Of a stretch of 32,173 bases of DNA, positions 6,482 to 16,083 are shown piece after piece. The notes beneath the pieces are model-generated. The model was not told the origin of the DNA. It saw nothing but the letters and a program-made list of their open reading frames with translations, and did no database searches. This DNA comes from Armatimonadetes bacterium CG2_30_59_28 (GTDB taxonomy: Bacteria; Armatimonadota; Abditibacteriia; CG2-30-59-28): NCBI GenBank assembly GCA_001872605.1, contig MNXM01000048.1, positions 1 through 32,173 of the forward strand, written 5' to 3'. Both the position numbers and the translations under genes were made by a program. Each line of letters opens with the position of its first letter. Within the stretch, counting starts at the first letter, position 1.

Positions 6482-8170
6482 TCAGGCAACTTCAGCCCTG
6501 GAAAACCAGCGCCCCACCGTGGTGACTTTCAGCGATATTTTTTTATCCGTCAGGTCCGCGATTTCCGGTAGCTGCACCAGTTGCCCCCCGCAGACGTAGA
6601 ACGAGAAGGAATCACCCGGATAGGTAGTCGCGCTTCGGTCAATCGAGAACTCCTGTCCCTGCAATTGCTGGAACCCGGCGAGGAACTCCGCCTCGCATTC
6701 GCGTGGCGATATCTCGTTTCTCTCAATATGACCTTCCGGGTTCACTCGGATCCCCAGCAGCTTGCCGCACTCCTCTTCCAGTTCCCGGATAAGGTCGCCA
6801 TCGGGACCCACCAGAAGTGCGGCAACTTCAGGATGAGAGCGCAGGACCAGCATCGGCTCATCAGAACGCCGAGCGATGCGCCTCACCTTGCGGCGCAAGT
6901 CGGTGGCCACCGTCTCAGCCGTGCGCACATGGCCGCGCCCAGTGCAGTAGGGGCATGGTTGGCAGAGAAGCTCTCGCAGGCTCGCGCCGCGCCGGCGGCG
7001 CGTCATCTCCACCAGACCAAGAGGGCTCAGATGGATGATGCGAGTCCGCATTCGGTCTCTCTTGAATTCGGACTCCAACTCATTCATCACTCGGATGCGG
7101 TCCCTGACCCGGTCCATGTCGATGAAATCTATCACGATGATGCCGCCAATGTCCCGGAGGCGCAGTTGCCTCGCCACCTCCTCCACCGCTTCCAGATTCG
7201 TGCGCAGGATCGTGTCGGCGAGGTTCGTCTTCCCCACATATTTGCCGGTGTCCACATCGATCGATGTCAGCGCCTCCGTCTCATCGACCGTCACTTGCCC
7301 TCCGTGCGGCAACGGAATAGCCTTGGAGAGCGCTTTTGCGATCTCCGACTCAAGTTCATACTGTTCGAAAATGGGGATGTCACCGGCATAGAGACTCACC
7401 TTGTTCGCAAGGTGCGGGGCGTCTTTCTGCAACAGCTCAATCACCCGAGCATAGTCGGATTCAGAATCGATCAAGAGTTCATCGACGTATTCGGTTAGCT
7501 GGTCACGCGCGACGCGCCCGACCAGACCCAGATCGCGGTGCAACTCGTGCGGCGCGGGAACCAACCTAAACTGCTCGTTGATCCCCTTCCATAGAGCCGT
7601 CATCGCTTCCACGTCCCGCTTCAATTCGGACTCCGACCGTTCCTCTGCTTCTGTACGGAGGATCAAGCCGTGATCCAGAGGCCGCAGTCTATCGCTAATC
7701 TGCTGCAATCGCTTGCGTTCGTGTTCGTCGTCAATACGACGTGCGACGCCGACATGGCGGGATGAATGGCTTAGCAGAATGACATAGCGGCCGGGGAGCG
7801 CGATTCTCGTCGTGACTCTGGCGCCTTTTGTTCCCACAGGTGGGCGCGCAATCTGGACCATAATCTCTTCGCCTACCTGCAGGGCCTCTGAGATGCTTGA
7901 GTACCGGTGCGCGGCATCCACGTCCCGGAATGAGGTTGCCGTTCGCGCCTCTGGCGAAACATCGGTCACGTAGATAAAGGCGTTACGGGAAAGTCCGATT
8001 TCAACAAAGGCCGCGTCCATTCCCGGCAGCACATTGACGACTCGTCCCTTGTATACATTGCCAACCAGTCGGTTCTCGCGTTCCAGCGAGAAATCGAAGA
8101 GCCGCCCATCCTCAAGAACGGCGACTCTCGTCTCTCCATGGTCTACGTTTACCAGGATGCGTGTTTTCAT
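6482..8170 (-). CDS. rng: Ribonuclease E/G family endoribonuclease
   Basis: 562 residues. The S1 domain is at the N-terminus (GNVYKGRVVNVLPGMDAAFVEIG, about residues 37-60). The RNase H-like/catalytic domain contains the magnesium-binding aspartates in LTSIDVDTGK and VIDFIDMDRVRDR. The zinc-link cysteines CPYC of CQPCPYCTGRGHV hold the dimers together. It cleaves single-stranded AU-rich RNA during rRNA, tRNA and mRNA processing. The length matches RNase G-type proteins and lacks the long degradosome scaffold of enterobacterial RNase E. The last 90 residues (FSFYVCGGQLVQLPEI and following) extend beyond the canonical domain. The 48-base gap to the transporter gene contains a palindrome CTCGGTTCCGAG (8189-8200). 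Confidence 0.93.
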   Translation of the reverse strand: MKTRILVNVDHGETRVAVLEDGRLFDFSLERENRLVGNVYKGRVVNVLPGMDAAFVEIGLSRNAFIYVTDVSPEARTATSFRDVDAAHRYSSISEALQVGEEIMVQIARPPVGTKGARVTTRIALPGRYVILLSHSSRHVGVARRIDDEHERKRLQQISDRLRPLDHGLILRTEAEERSESELKRDVEAMTALWKGINEQFRLVPAPHELHRDLGLVGRVARDQLTEYVDELLIDSESDYARVIELLQKDAPHLANKVSLYAGDIPIFEQYELESEIAKALSKAIPLPHGGQVTVDETEALTSIDVDTGKYVGKTNLADTILRTNLEAVEEVARQLRLRDIGGIIVIDFIDMDRVRDRIRVMNELESEFKRDRMRTRIIHLSPLGLVEMTRRRRGASLRELLCQPCPYCTGRGHVRTAETVATDLRRKVRRIARRSDEPMLVLRSHPEVAALLVGPDGDLIRELEEECGKLLGIRVNPEGHIERNEISPRECEAEFLAGFQQLQGQEFSIDRSATTYPGDSFSFYVCGGQLVQLPEIADLTDKKISLKVTTVGRWFSRAEVA

Positions 8171-8218
8171 ACTTCCTGTCCAGGCAGCCTCGGTTCCGAG
8201 TCCCGACCTATCTTCGCC

Positions 8219-10222
8219 TCAATACGGCAACTGAGAAACGGCCTTGGAGATCATGGCGATGGCCGCGCACGCCATCCCAACAAGCCCCATCCCACACGCG
8301 TATCCTGCCACCAGAACCGTTGCGTAGAGTCTCCACTGCTTCTTCCCATACTTGGGCCAGAAATAGTATCGCGCGAGCAACGCGCCAAACATCTCAGGGA
8401 TAAAGCCGTGGGGAAGGCTTCCCAGACCCCGAATAAACCCGTAGATGAGTAGAATCGGCAGCTTGAACCAACTCAGAATAGCGTAGCCACACAGTCCGAA
8501 TCCCAGTCCACCAAAGATAACGCTCTTGTTGATGGCTTTCAGAAAGTAGGAGTCCTGATCGCTGGTGGCAGTCATCCACAATCCCTGATTGAAGGCGGAC
8601 AGATGCCACATTTTTTGAGCGTAGGGATAGGCCTGAGAGGGGATGGGCGCCAACCGCCAGAAGAACTGCCAGAAGATGAAGCTGCATACAATCATGATCG
8701 GCAGAACCACGATATCTGCCTTGATGATGCTGGTGATCTTGGTTCCCGTTAGTTCCACAACCCTGAAGTGCTGGGCCATGCCTCCGTAGTTGTGGAGGGG
8801 CAACGGAGCGAACCAGATATCGACACCCTTATACTTGCTCAACACCAACGTCCCCTGAAGCACATACGGAATCTCAACCCATTGCCCGGTTAGTCCCTGC
8901 ATTCGGGCATTCACGTAGGAATTCACAGGCGTGAAGACGAACGCGAAAAGCAGCAGAAATACGAGGGAGAACTTGGGTACCAGAACGTGACAAAGCGCCA
9001 GGTAGCCAAAGGTGGAGAGAACAAAAAGCCCCAGGGCGATCCAGATCGGGAAGTCCCCTCGTCCTTCAGGGGGTTGCGAAGCTCCGCGAAGAGCGAGATT
9101 CTTGCGTGCCTGCATCGCCCCGTTCGCCACGCTCACGATGCCGATGACGGCCACTGCGAGAGCCACTCCGATGGCGAGGCTGAAATAGAAGTCCATCTGA
9201 TTGGTGGTCACCGTCCGAATGGTGTCCATCCCAGGCTGCCAGTGCTTGAGGATGCCGTGGTGGTAGAGCACGGGGTTCAGGATGAGTGTGGCCATCGCAG
9301 CGACAAAACCGCCAACCACTGCGTAGAACGGCAACACCATCCCCCACAATACAGCGCCGAGATCGGTGGCGATACCGGTTGGGGAGGCGGGCATGAAGTT
9401 CTGGGTTGAGTGGGTTAGATCAATGAACGGGATAGGGATCAACTGCAAGGGCTTCGCGAGCAGAGCGCCGCTTAGTGTCGGGATGCCCACGTAAAAGGAC
9501 CCAAACACCAACCCAATCATGGACCCAATGCTAAAGACTCGCCACCGCCAGCTTTCCTCCTTCGTCGTTACTTCGGCGAGTGCCGTGACGCCTTGCGCCG
9601 TCACGGGCGCCATCGGGAAGGGGAGCTTCTCCACATCGGAGGTCAGCCGAAAGAGAGCGTAGCCCAGTCCGTAGGAGTTCATCTTCCCCAAGAGCAGGCC
9701 GGCGACGAGAAGCAGGAAGGGGATCAGCCAGTCGGGGTGCATGAACATGCGGTGAAGGAGAGCTTCGGAGTCTGCCGGTGGCACTACCCAATTGGGGATA
9801 TCCGTATCAATCCCAAAACCTTTCATGGCCACCGAAGTACGAAGGTATGCTTTCCATATCCACTCGGAGAAGGGAGAGCCGGGAAGCGCGATACCTCCCA
9901 TGGTCGCCATCAGTGTGCTTGCGATATAGAACAGAACGTAGATCTCCTGCTTCCGCAAGGTTGTAAACGAACGTCGTGCGACCTCGGCGAACAGGATGAT
10001 GGTTACCCACTCGGCGGCAGGTCCCAGGTTCTGCCCGGCAACAAGGCCAAGATAGATAGACCCCGGCATCATCACAAACCCGATGAACAGGGCCCCGATC
10101 ACCGTCTTGATGTTGAAGCCTTCCTCGTACTTGTCGGGGGGCTCCAGTAGGGATCGGTACTCCTCTAATTCCTGATCCACATAAGTGGATGGCTTCTTCT
10201 CGTCCTTGGAATCAGGCTTCAT
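8219..10222 (-). CDS. OPT-like (oligopeptide transporter superfamily) multi-spanning membrane protein
   Basis: 667 residues. A charged cytoplasmic N-terminus (about 40 residues) is followed by roughly 14-16 hydrophobic helices. Features include PGSIYLGLVAGQNLGPAAEW in the first helices, FPMAPVTAQGVTAL, and the long loop MQGLTGQWVEIPYVLQGTLVL. I associate this with OPT-related proteins of environmental bacteria whose substrate is unknown; true OPT carriers take up peptides or metal chelates with protons. The start codon overlaps the stop of the upstream M28-like/FtsX gene by four bases (ATGA), so the two are translationally coupled. With an M24 aminopeptidase further upstream, a peptide-related role is plausible but inferred. 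Confidence 0.75.
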   Translation of the reverse strand: MKPDSKDEKKPSTYVDQELEEYRSLLEPPDKYEEGFNIKTVIGALFIGFVMMPGSIYLGLVAGQNLGPAAEWVTIILFAEVARRSFTTLRKQEIYVLFYIASTLMATMGGIALPGSPFSEWIWKAYLRTSVAMKGFGIDTDIPNWVVPPADSEALLHRMFMHPDWLIPFLLLVAGLLLGKMNSYGLGYALFRLTSDVEKLPFPMAPVTAQGVTALAEVTTKEESWRWRVFSIGSMIGLVFGSFYVGIPTLSGALLAKPLQLIPIPFIDLTHSTQNFMPASPTGIATDLGAVLWGMVLPFYAVVGGFVAAMATLILNPVLYHHGILKHWQPGMDTIRTVTTNQMDFYFSLAIGVALAVAVIGIVSVANGAMQARKNLALRGASQPPEGRGDFPIWIALGLFVLSTFGYLALCHVLVPKFSLVFLLLFAFVFTPVNSYVNARMQGLTGQWVEIPYVLQGTLVLSKYKGVDIWFAPLPLHNYGGMAQHFRVVELTGTKITSIIKADIVVLPIMIVCSFIFWQFFWRLAPIPSQAYPYAQKMWHLSAFNQGLWMTATSDQDSYFLKAINKSVIFGGLGFGLCGYAILSWFKLPILLIYGFIRGLGSLPHGFIPEMFGALLARYYFWPKYGKKQWRLYATVLVAGYACGMGLVGMACAAIAMISKAVSQLPY

Positions 10223-13200
10223 AGACTCCTTCCTCTTACTTCGGGCTCTGTAGGTTCGCTACGAAGTGCTTCCTCACCGCGCACTTGGTACTCTGCCTTT
10301 ACTTCCGGCGTGCAGATGCGCCATATCAGGTATTGCTTCCTCAGGATGTTCAGGAAATTGCGGGTGACGCGCAGCCAGGATGATTCGTCTCCGCTCTCCC
10401 GGCGGATGATGATCTGTACCTCATTCACCCATGCGTCATCTGTGGGAACCGTATCGATGGTCAAATGCTCGCTGACACCCAAATCATACGGAGCCAGCCA
10501 CAGCATGGCGCCCAGCCGATAGCCGTCTCCCTGTTCATGCCGGTGAGGCTGGAATGTGACATCCCCTGTGGAGAAATTGCCGACGGAGTAATCGGTGTGG
10601 GCCTCGAAGTACTGCCGCATAAAGGCGTTAATGCCAAGGGACTGACTGGCCGATACAGTAAAGGGCAGCCCAACGCGCAGGTAATCGCCTTCAGGATCGG
10701 GGAGTTTCCAGCGCCTCTCCACGTCCGGCACAGACATTTCCGCCGCCTTGCGGGCGGGGTAGAGAGTGGACAACAGCACTGTGACCATGACGATCAAGGT
10801 GCTGCCCACAGTGGACAATGACGAGTAGTTGAGGTTCAGTCCCGGCGACAGGTTGTAGTCGACGATCACCTTCGACAACACCTGACCGAATACGTAGCCG
10901 GAGATTGCGCCGAGAATCGCGTACACGCACGCTTCCGCAATAAACAGGGCCGAGATGTGCACCGGCGCCAGGCCGAGCGCCCCAAAGATACCGATTTCGT
11001 TGGTCCGCTCGAACACCGAACCAAGCATTGTGTTCAGCACGATCAGCGCCACGATGGCAATGGGAACCATCAGGTCCAACAGACCCACGGGCGTTGTCTG
11101 AGCGAGGGCGCTGCACAGGTAGGTCTTGCCGTCTGCTCCCGCGTAGACGTTCAACTCGATACGCTCCATCAGTCCCTTCAGGCTTTCCTGCACGCTTTTT
11201 CCGTCCGGGAACCCGATGGTGACAGAGCGAAGATCTCCTCCGTGGAGAATCACGAAATCGTACGGGACAAACAGGGTCGAATCCGGCATCATGTGAACGT
11301 ATTCTTCCAGTTCTCCCATCGTGGACTTCTGTGTCCCCTGTTGCTGTCGCTGCTCCTGTTGCATCATATTGTAGTCGACGGGCGTGAGGATTTCGCCGTC
11401 CAGGTCTTTGAATTCCTTCATCTTCTCGGAATCAACGATCCCGATCACCTGGAGACTGGACCCCAGGACGTGCGCCGTCGTTGTGCCAATATCGTCTACC
11501 GAGATTCCGAGCTGTTTCGCCATTCCGCTTGGGATGATGCAGACGAGGCGCTCACCTTCCTCAAACCAGCGACCAGCAAGCAGCCTCCGAACGTCCCGGA
11601 CTTCCCTTTCACGAGGCGACAGCCCCACAAGAGCACTGGCTGAATACGACTTGCCCCCATGTTCGACTGTAACGTAGGATCGTTCGCCCACCAGCGTAGA
11701 CAGATACCATGCGCGTGGCGCAACGGGGTACCGATCTCCAAACTCATTTTTCACGATGGACGCCATGGGTTCGCCCAGAGGCTCCCAAGCCTGTTGGCGC
11801 ATCATGATGCCGTTGTAAGAGGAGGCGTGCTTCATATCGATCTTGTTCACTTTTGTTCGTGTGACAACCGAGGTGAACGACAGAACAGTGAAGGTGAGCA
11901 AAATCAGAGTGACACAAGTCAATGAGGTTCTCGCCTTGCGACGCCTCATATTGGAGATGCCGAGGCTAAATGCCGCGGCTGTTGCGCTGATGCGCCCAAC
12001 GTCGGCGGAGTGAATGGCCCCCGTCTCCAACTTCATCGCGCGCATTTCGTTCTCAAATTTCTGGATGACAATTGAGCTTACAATGGCTGTCAGGGCGAGA
12101 ATGATAAACGCCAGCAGAATAATGATAGGCGTAGTCGTGATAGCGAAGGCAGGATGCACGGCCTGGATCACCAGGAACACCAGCAGGAAAATGCCGGAGG
12201 CCCCCACGATTTGCTTGCGAATGTCAGGAAAGGAGAAGAACAACCTTTCGGTGAAGAAGGCGAACGGCAGGAGCAACGCCAGGTAGAACATGATTCCCTT
12301 GACCACATCGTTTGCAGTCTTCTGTACGTCCGGATACGCGCGGGATTCATAGCTCCACGCGGCGCGCACGTTGGCAAGGAAACGGTCGTATCGCTTCAGC
12401 TCCAGTTGCTCCCGGGCCTCGACCAGTAGTTCGCCAGCGATTTTGTGGAGGTCGTTGACGCGGTCGTTGGCGATCCCATGTTCCTCCAGGGTACGAATGC
12501 GGTGTTCATCCAGGTTCCACATGTCCATGGCCACCTGGTACGGCGTGAAGGGAATGGAGTCATATTCGTCAACGTTGAAGCCGGAGCCGAGGTAGTTCTT
12601 TCGAGTGGAGTTGATAAGCACAAACCGCAGACCGAGGATATCAGCCCCCATGGTCACCTTAATGCGAGTCCCGGGCTTGTCCGCTTCGCCGGGAGGCGCG
12701 TAGATAACAGCCACCGGTTCATAAAGCGACGCAGAAGGAGGCAGTTCCGGCAATGAATAGCCGAAAGCAAATGGCTCTGCTTCCGTTTGGGCGTCATACA
12801 CATACAACTTCTGCAGCAGGCTGAAGCGCCGCTGATCGACCATATCGTAGACGGTCACGCCTTTGCAGGCGAAAAGGACGAGAGTAACTTGCTTATTGGG
12901 GACATCAATGCTGATCTCAGCCGGGTAGATCTCCTCGCCGTTCGTGCCACGGTCGAGGGCTTTGATAATCTCACCGGTTCTCGCGTCCAGCTCAAACCCA
13001 TCGATTCTCCATTGCGTTTGCCTGGCCGCAGCACTGGGGACACCGACCAGCACAAACCGGCCCTTGTCCTTCCCTTCACCAGCCGTTTTGACGACGAAAC
13101 TCCCGGCGACCCCGCAAAAGGTCTTTTCTCCCGCAGGCACGCGGTGCATGACCCCCAGGCTGCCCCCCACCGGTTGATCGGGAATGTAGCTCTTCTTCGG

Positions 13201-14754
13201 GTCAAACTCCGCAAGCAAGGCGCTCACCCGGTAGAACGTGTTGTCCAGCGAGACGTCCAGCAACTCCGGGTCGGTTGAATTGATCAGCGATGGCAGGATG
13301 CAGGCCGCAAGTTTGACCTGCTTTGTCAGACTGTCAATGTTCACGCGCCCCACGGTATCTTGTGGCGAATTGACCCACACCCGCGCGTCGTTTGCCGTCA
13401 CCAGCGCCAGACCAGGGAGAGCGACGAGATTGGCGATTTCATTATCGATCGCCAGCTTCGCGGGGAGGTAGGTGCGCCAGTTCTTGCCCTGTATCGGGTT
13501 GATGCCATCCACGTAGGCAGTACCGGGTAACCCGATTAGCGGGGCCGCTGCCTGCGCCTTCTCGCGGAGAAGGGTACCGATATCGGCAAACTTCCACTGA
13601 AGCATGTTTTCGGGCTGGTCGATAAAGTGACCTTTGTAGAACGTGCCAAAGACATCGCTCTGGCTGGTGAGATCGAACGCGATGAAGGCCTTGTACTTGG
13701 CAAACTGCTTCTTCTGATCTGGCGACGGATCCGGAGGAAGTCGGCGGTAGAAAAACTCCCGGATTCCCGCGAGCGCCTGAAAATGTCCGGAGGTGGCAAC
13801 CACCAATATCGACCGTTTGGGACGAAGGGACTTCAACACCCGCGTGACTTCGAGCATGGAGGCGATGCCACAAGCCTGCTCAGCCCCCGGAGCCAGACTG
13901 GGGACGACCGACATGGCGTCGTAGTACGCTTCGAGAATCACCCATTCGTCCTTCAGCTTCGGGTCGGAACCGGGTATTTCGCCGATGACGTTGATCGCCA
14001 TGCGGTTCTCCCAGTCCATCTCAGTGCGAACCGTAACTTTCGTCCCGGTGGCGAGAGACTTCAGCTTGCCCCCCGTCGCCCTGTCAACAAAATATCGAGG
14101 AATGTTCACCGGAGCACTGAGGTACTTCGACTCTGCTTCTCCCCGCAAAATGGAGGGGGACTCGATGAAGATGACCGCGCGCGCGCCGAGGATCATCGCG
14201 CTGAACCACGCCGTTCCGCAGTCCATGTCGAGCAAGACGATGCTCCCCAGTACGTCTTTGCCGTTGAAGGACGACAACTCGCTCTTGCCGCAGTAGATAA
14301 GGTTGCCCTTGATCCCCGACTTTGGCGTCTGATTCGTCCGCACGGAATTGGGCCACATTGACCTGAGCTTGACGACGGCGCCGGAACCATCGACCACAAG
14401 CGTGGACTGCCGTTCAACAGGCACCGTAACACGGAACCCCTCTTCCCGGACGTTTGCCAGCCCTATGTTATGGAACTGCCGATTCACCCATGTGGCGGAG
14501 CGGCTCCGACCGTTGACCTCATCGTAACCGACCACGCGTGAGGGAATAGCGGACAGACTCGCGATGCCGGATCTGAGGTTCTCTGCTTCCACCATGGCGG
14601 CGATCTGCTTGGGGCCTGGTTGTGCAGAAACACTCATGGGCAACAGGATCAATAGAGCGAAAGCGGTCAACGCAGTCAGGGTCATGAGCGTCGCATCTCG
14701 GAGTCGCGTCGCCTCTTTGATCCGCAAAGAGAGTCCGCCGGTTCTTTCTTTCAT
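10219..14754 (-). CDS. Giant fusion: degenerate M28-like peptidase domain plus membrane region plus FtsX-type permease
   Basis: About 1511 residues from the ATG at 14754, chosen because GCGGAGG precedes it by five bases; the ATG at 14799 would add 15 residues without such a site. After a signal anchor comes a PA-like insert (about 125-235), then an M28-like core. At the first zinc position the family's AHYD reads AYYD (Y277), and the GAxDNASG ligand motif reads GAEQACG (290-296), so the metal site looks lost. A beta-rich middle region follows, then membrane helices around residues 840-910. An FtsX/MacB-type unit has a periplasmic domain and four helices; the last ones carry VFERTNEIGIFGALGL and YPARKAAEMSVPDVERRW. 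A further 150-residue C-terminal domain ends the protein. FtsX-type permeases usually work with an ABC ATPase; none is adjacent. Confidence 0.85.
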   Translation of the reverse strand: MKERTGGLSLRIKEATRLRDATLMTLTALTAFALLILLPMSVSAQPGPKQIAAMVEAENLRSGIASLSAIPSRVVGYDEVNGRSRSATWVNRQFHNIGLANVREEGFRVTVPVERQSTLVVDGSGAVVKLRSMWPNSVRTNQTPKSGIKGNLIYCGKSELSSFNGKDVLGSIVLLDMDCGTAWFSAMILGARAVIFIESPSILRGEAESKYLSAPVNIPRYFVDRATGGKLKSLATGTKVTVRTEMDWENRMAINVIGEIPGSDPKLKDEWVILEAYYDAMSVVPSLAPGAEQACGIASMLEVTRVLKSLRPKRSILVVATSGHFQALAGIREFFYRRLPPDPSPDQKKQFAKYKAFIAFDLTSQSDVFGTFYKGHFIDQPENMLQWKFADIGTLLREKAQAAAPLIGLPGTAYVDGINPIQGKNWRTYLPAKLAIDNEIANLVALPGLALVTANDARVWVNSPQDTVGRVNIDSLTKQVKLAACILPSLINSTDPELLDVSLDNTFYRVSALLAEFDPKKSYIPDQPVGGSLGVMHRVPAGEKTFCGVAGSFVVKTAGEGKDKGRFVLVGVPSAAARQTQWRIDGFELDARTGEIIKALDRGTNGEEIYPAEISIDVPNKQVTLVLFACKGVTVYDMVDQRRFSLLQKLYVYDAQTEAEPFAFGYSLPELPPSASLYEPVAVIYAPPGEADKPGTRIKVTMGADILGLRFVLINSTRKNYLGSGFNVDEYDSIPFTPYQVAMDMWNLDEHRIRTLEEHGIANDRVNDLHKIAGELLVEAREQLELKRYDRFLANVRAAWSYESRAYPDVQKTANDVVKGIMFYLALLLPFAFFTERLFFSFPDIRKQIVGASGIFLLVFLVIQAVHPAFAITTTPIIILLAFIILALTAIVSSIVIQKFENEMRAMKLETGAIHSADVGRISATAAAFSLGISNMRRRKARTSLTCVTLILLTFTVLSFTSVVTRTKVNKIDMKHASSYNGIMMRQQAWEPLGEPMASIVKNEFGDRYPVAPRAWYLSTLVGERSYVTVEHGGKSYSASALVGLSPREREVRDVRRLLAGRWFEEGERLVCIIPSGMAKQLGISVDDIGTTTAHVLGSSLQVIGIVDSEKMKEFKDLDGEILTPVDYNMMQQEQRQQQGTQKSTMGELEEYVHMMPDSTLFVPYDFVILHGGDLRSVTIGFPDGKSVQESLKGLMERIELNVYAGADGKTYLCSALAQTTPVGLLDLMVPIAIVALIVLNTMLGSVFERTNEIGIFGALGLAPVHISALFIAEACVYAILGAISGYVFGQVLSKVIVDYNLSPGLNLNYSSLSTVGSTLIVMVTVLLSTLYPARKAAEMSVPDVERRWKLPDPEGDYLRVGLPFTVSASQSLGINAFMRQYFEAHTDYSVGNFSTGDVTFQPHRHEQGDGYRLGAMLWLAPYDLGVSEHLTIDTVPTDDAWVNEVQIIIRRESGDESSWLRVTRNFLNILRKQYLIWRICTPEVKAEYQVRGEEALRSEPTEPEVRGRSL

Positions 14755-14803
14755 ATTGCCTCCGCAGTATGGGCAAATCACAAGAGATAAATTCTGCACG
14801 CGC

Positions 14804-14818
14804 CGGACGCTGAGTCCG
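14804..14818. repeat. REP-like palindrome, copy 1 (imperfect)
   Basis: CGGAC-GCTGA-GTCCG, in the 70-base gap between the M24 gene stop and the fusion-gene start. It shares the CGGAC...GAGTCCG frame with copies at 15929, 17876 and 18091. Confidence 0.4.
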
Positions 14819-14824
14819 CGCCTG

Positions 14825-15901
14825 TCACAGCTCGGGCAGTCGAGCAGGTTTTGGGGCGCGCGTTAGCACCTCGCACCCCTTTGCCATGACAACGGCAACG
14901 TCCTCGATCCGGACCCCGCCCCAATCCGTGATGTAGATCCCCGGTTCCACTGTCACAACGCTGCCCGAGCGGAGTCGTGAGCGATAGGTGCGCGACAGGT
15001 TTGGCGCCTCGTGAACCTCGATACCAACGCCATGGCCCAGCCCGTGACCGAATCGGTCGCCATATCCCTTGCTGACGATGTGCTCCCGTGCGGCCGCGTC
15101 CACGTCTCTGCCAGTCAGACCTGCGCGAAGCACTTCCTCCGCGCGCAACTGCGCGTCACGAACGATTCTGTACACTCGCTTCTGGTCGGAGTTTGCCTTT
15201 CCAATGCATACGGTACGCGTCAGGTCTGCGCAATACCCCTTGTACGCTCCACCAAAGTCGATCGTTACCAGATCGCCATGCTCAAGCTTCTTCCCGGACG
15301 CGGCCCCATGGGGCAGAGCAGACCGCACACCCGACGCTACGATGGTCTCAAAAGCAGGCCCATCCGAATCGCGGCGTTGCAGCGCGCGTTCGAGCCGTTG
15401 CGCCACGTCTCTCTCCGTCATGCCGGAACGCAGTTTGCCAAGCACCTCCACAAACGCCCCGTCGGTGATCTCGATGGCCTGCCGCAAGATGGCGATCTCG
15501 TCGGGCGTCTTTGACAACCTTAACGACTCCACCACACGTTGCGCAGAAAGCCAGTCGGTCTCCGGTGACAACCTGGCGAGGTCTGCCTTCTGGTCGACTG
15601 TTACGTGGTGCGACTCAATCGCGACGGCTCTCAACCGATGGCGTTTGGCGTCTCGTGCCGCGCATTGAATCAGACTGCGCTTCTCAATGGACACACGCGG
15701 TCCGACGACCTGCTGTGAAGCCTGCGCTTCATACCGGAAATCGGTATAGAAAGTAGCAGCGTCTTCCGTCACAAGGAGCAGACCCGCTGTGCCCGTGAAT
15801 CCTGTCAGGTAGCGAACGTTGACAAGCCGAGAGACAATGACCCCGTCCAGCCTTCGTAACTTCATTCTCCGTCGCAGTAGTTGAAACCGGTCTTCAGTCA
15901 T
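14825..15901 (-). CDS. M24-family Xaa-Pro aminopeptidase
   Basis: 358 residues with the creatinase-like N-terminal domain (YLTGFTGTAG, FYTDFRYEAQA) and the pita-bread metallopeptidase domain. All five dinuclear metal ligands are visible: D215 in IDFGG, D226 in YCADLTRT, H290 in GHGLGH, E319 in VEPGIY and E333 in RIED. The auxiliary histidine in LPHG (H198) is also present. It removes the N-terminal residue ahead of proline in the cytoplasm. It is the first gene of a close-packed minus-strand series with the peptidase-like/FtsX fusion and an OPT-like transporter. A TATAAT promoter lies about 50 bases upstream. The leader contains two small hairpins, one of them a REP-like palindrome. The Shine-Dalgarno is weak (CTGAAG). 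Confidence 0.95.
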   Translation of the reverse strand: MTEDRFQLLRRRMKLRRLDGVIVSRLVNVRYLTGFTGTAGLLLVTEDAATFYTDFRYEAQASQQVVGPRVSIEKRSLIQCAARDAKRHRLRAVAIESHHVTVDQKADLARLSPETDWLSAQRVVESLRLSKTPDEIAILRQAIEITDGAFVEVLGKLRSGMTERDVAQRLERALQRRDSDGPAFETIVASGVRSALPHGAASGKKLEHGDLVTIDFGGAYKGYCADLTRTVCIGKANSDQKRVYRIVRDAQLRAEEVLRAGLTGRDVDAAAREHIVSKGYGDRFGHGLGHGVGIEVHEAPNLSRTYRSRLRSGSVVTVEPGIYITDWGGVRIEDVAVVMAKGCEVLTRAPKPARLPEL

Positions 15902-15928
15902 CTTCAGGGGGTTGCCGTCCGTTCTTTT

Positions 15929-15942
15929 CGGACTCTGAGTCC
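15929..15942. repeat. REP-like palindrome, copy 2
   Basis: CGGACTC-T-GAGTCC, a six-base-arm hairpin in the leader of the M24 gene, just after the predicted transcription start. A second small stem (GTCCG/CGGAC) adjoins it. Confidence 0.5.
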
Positions 15943-15952
15943 ACGGAAACGA

Positions 15953-15982
15953 ATTATAGCACGCTCGCCTTACTCACCTCAA
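15953..15982 (-). promoter_or_regulatory. Sigma-70-type promoter of the M24 aminopeptidase gene
   Basis: Read on the minus strand: -35 TTGAGG (15982-15977), an 18-base spacer, and a perfect -10 TATAAT (15958-15953). Transcription would start near 15946, about 45 bases before the ATG. It is the best promoter for the whole 5-16 kb minus-strand block. Confidence 0.6.
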
Positions 15983-16083
15983 CGAAACTTGACGACAATT
16001 TCCGAGATGGCTGCCAAATCCGGACCGCTCACTGAAAAGTTAGCGGGAATCCCCCACAACCGCAGCGTCCAAGCCTACAACAG

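Noticed and set aside
14755-14799. Longer start for the fusion protein adding CPYCGGN, a zinc-ribbon-like sequence
   Set aside because: The strong GCGGAGG site lies just before the ATG at 14754 and part of that site itself encodes the CGG of the supposed ribbon.
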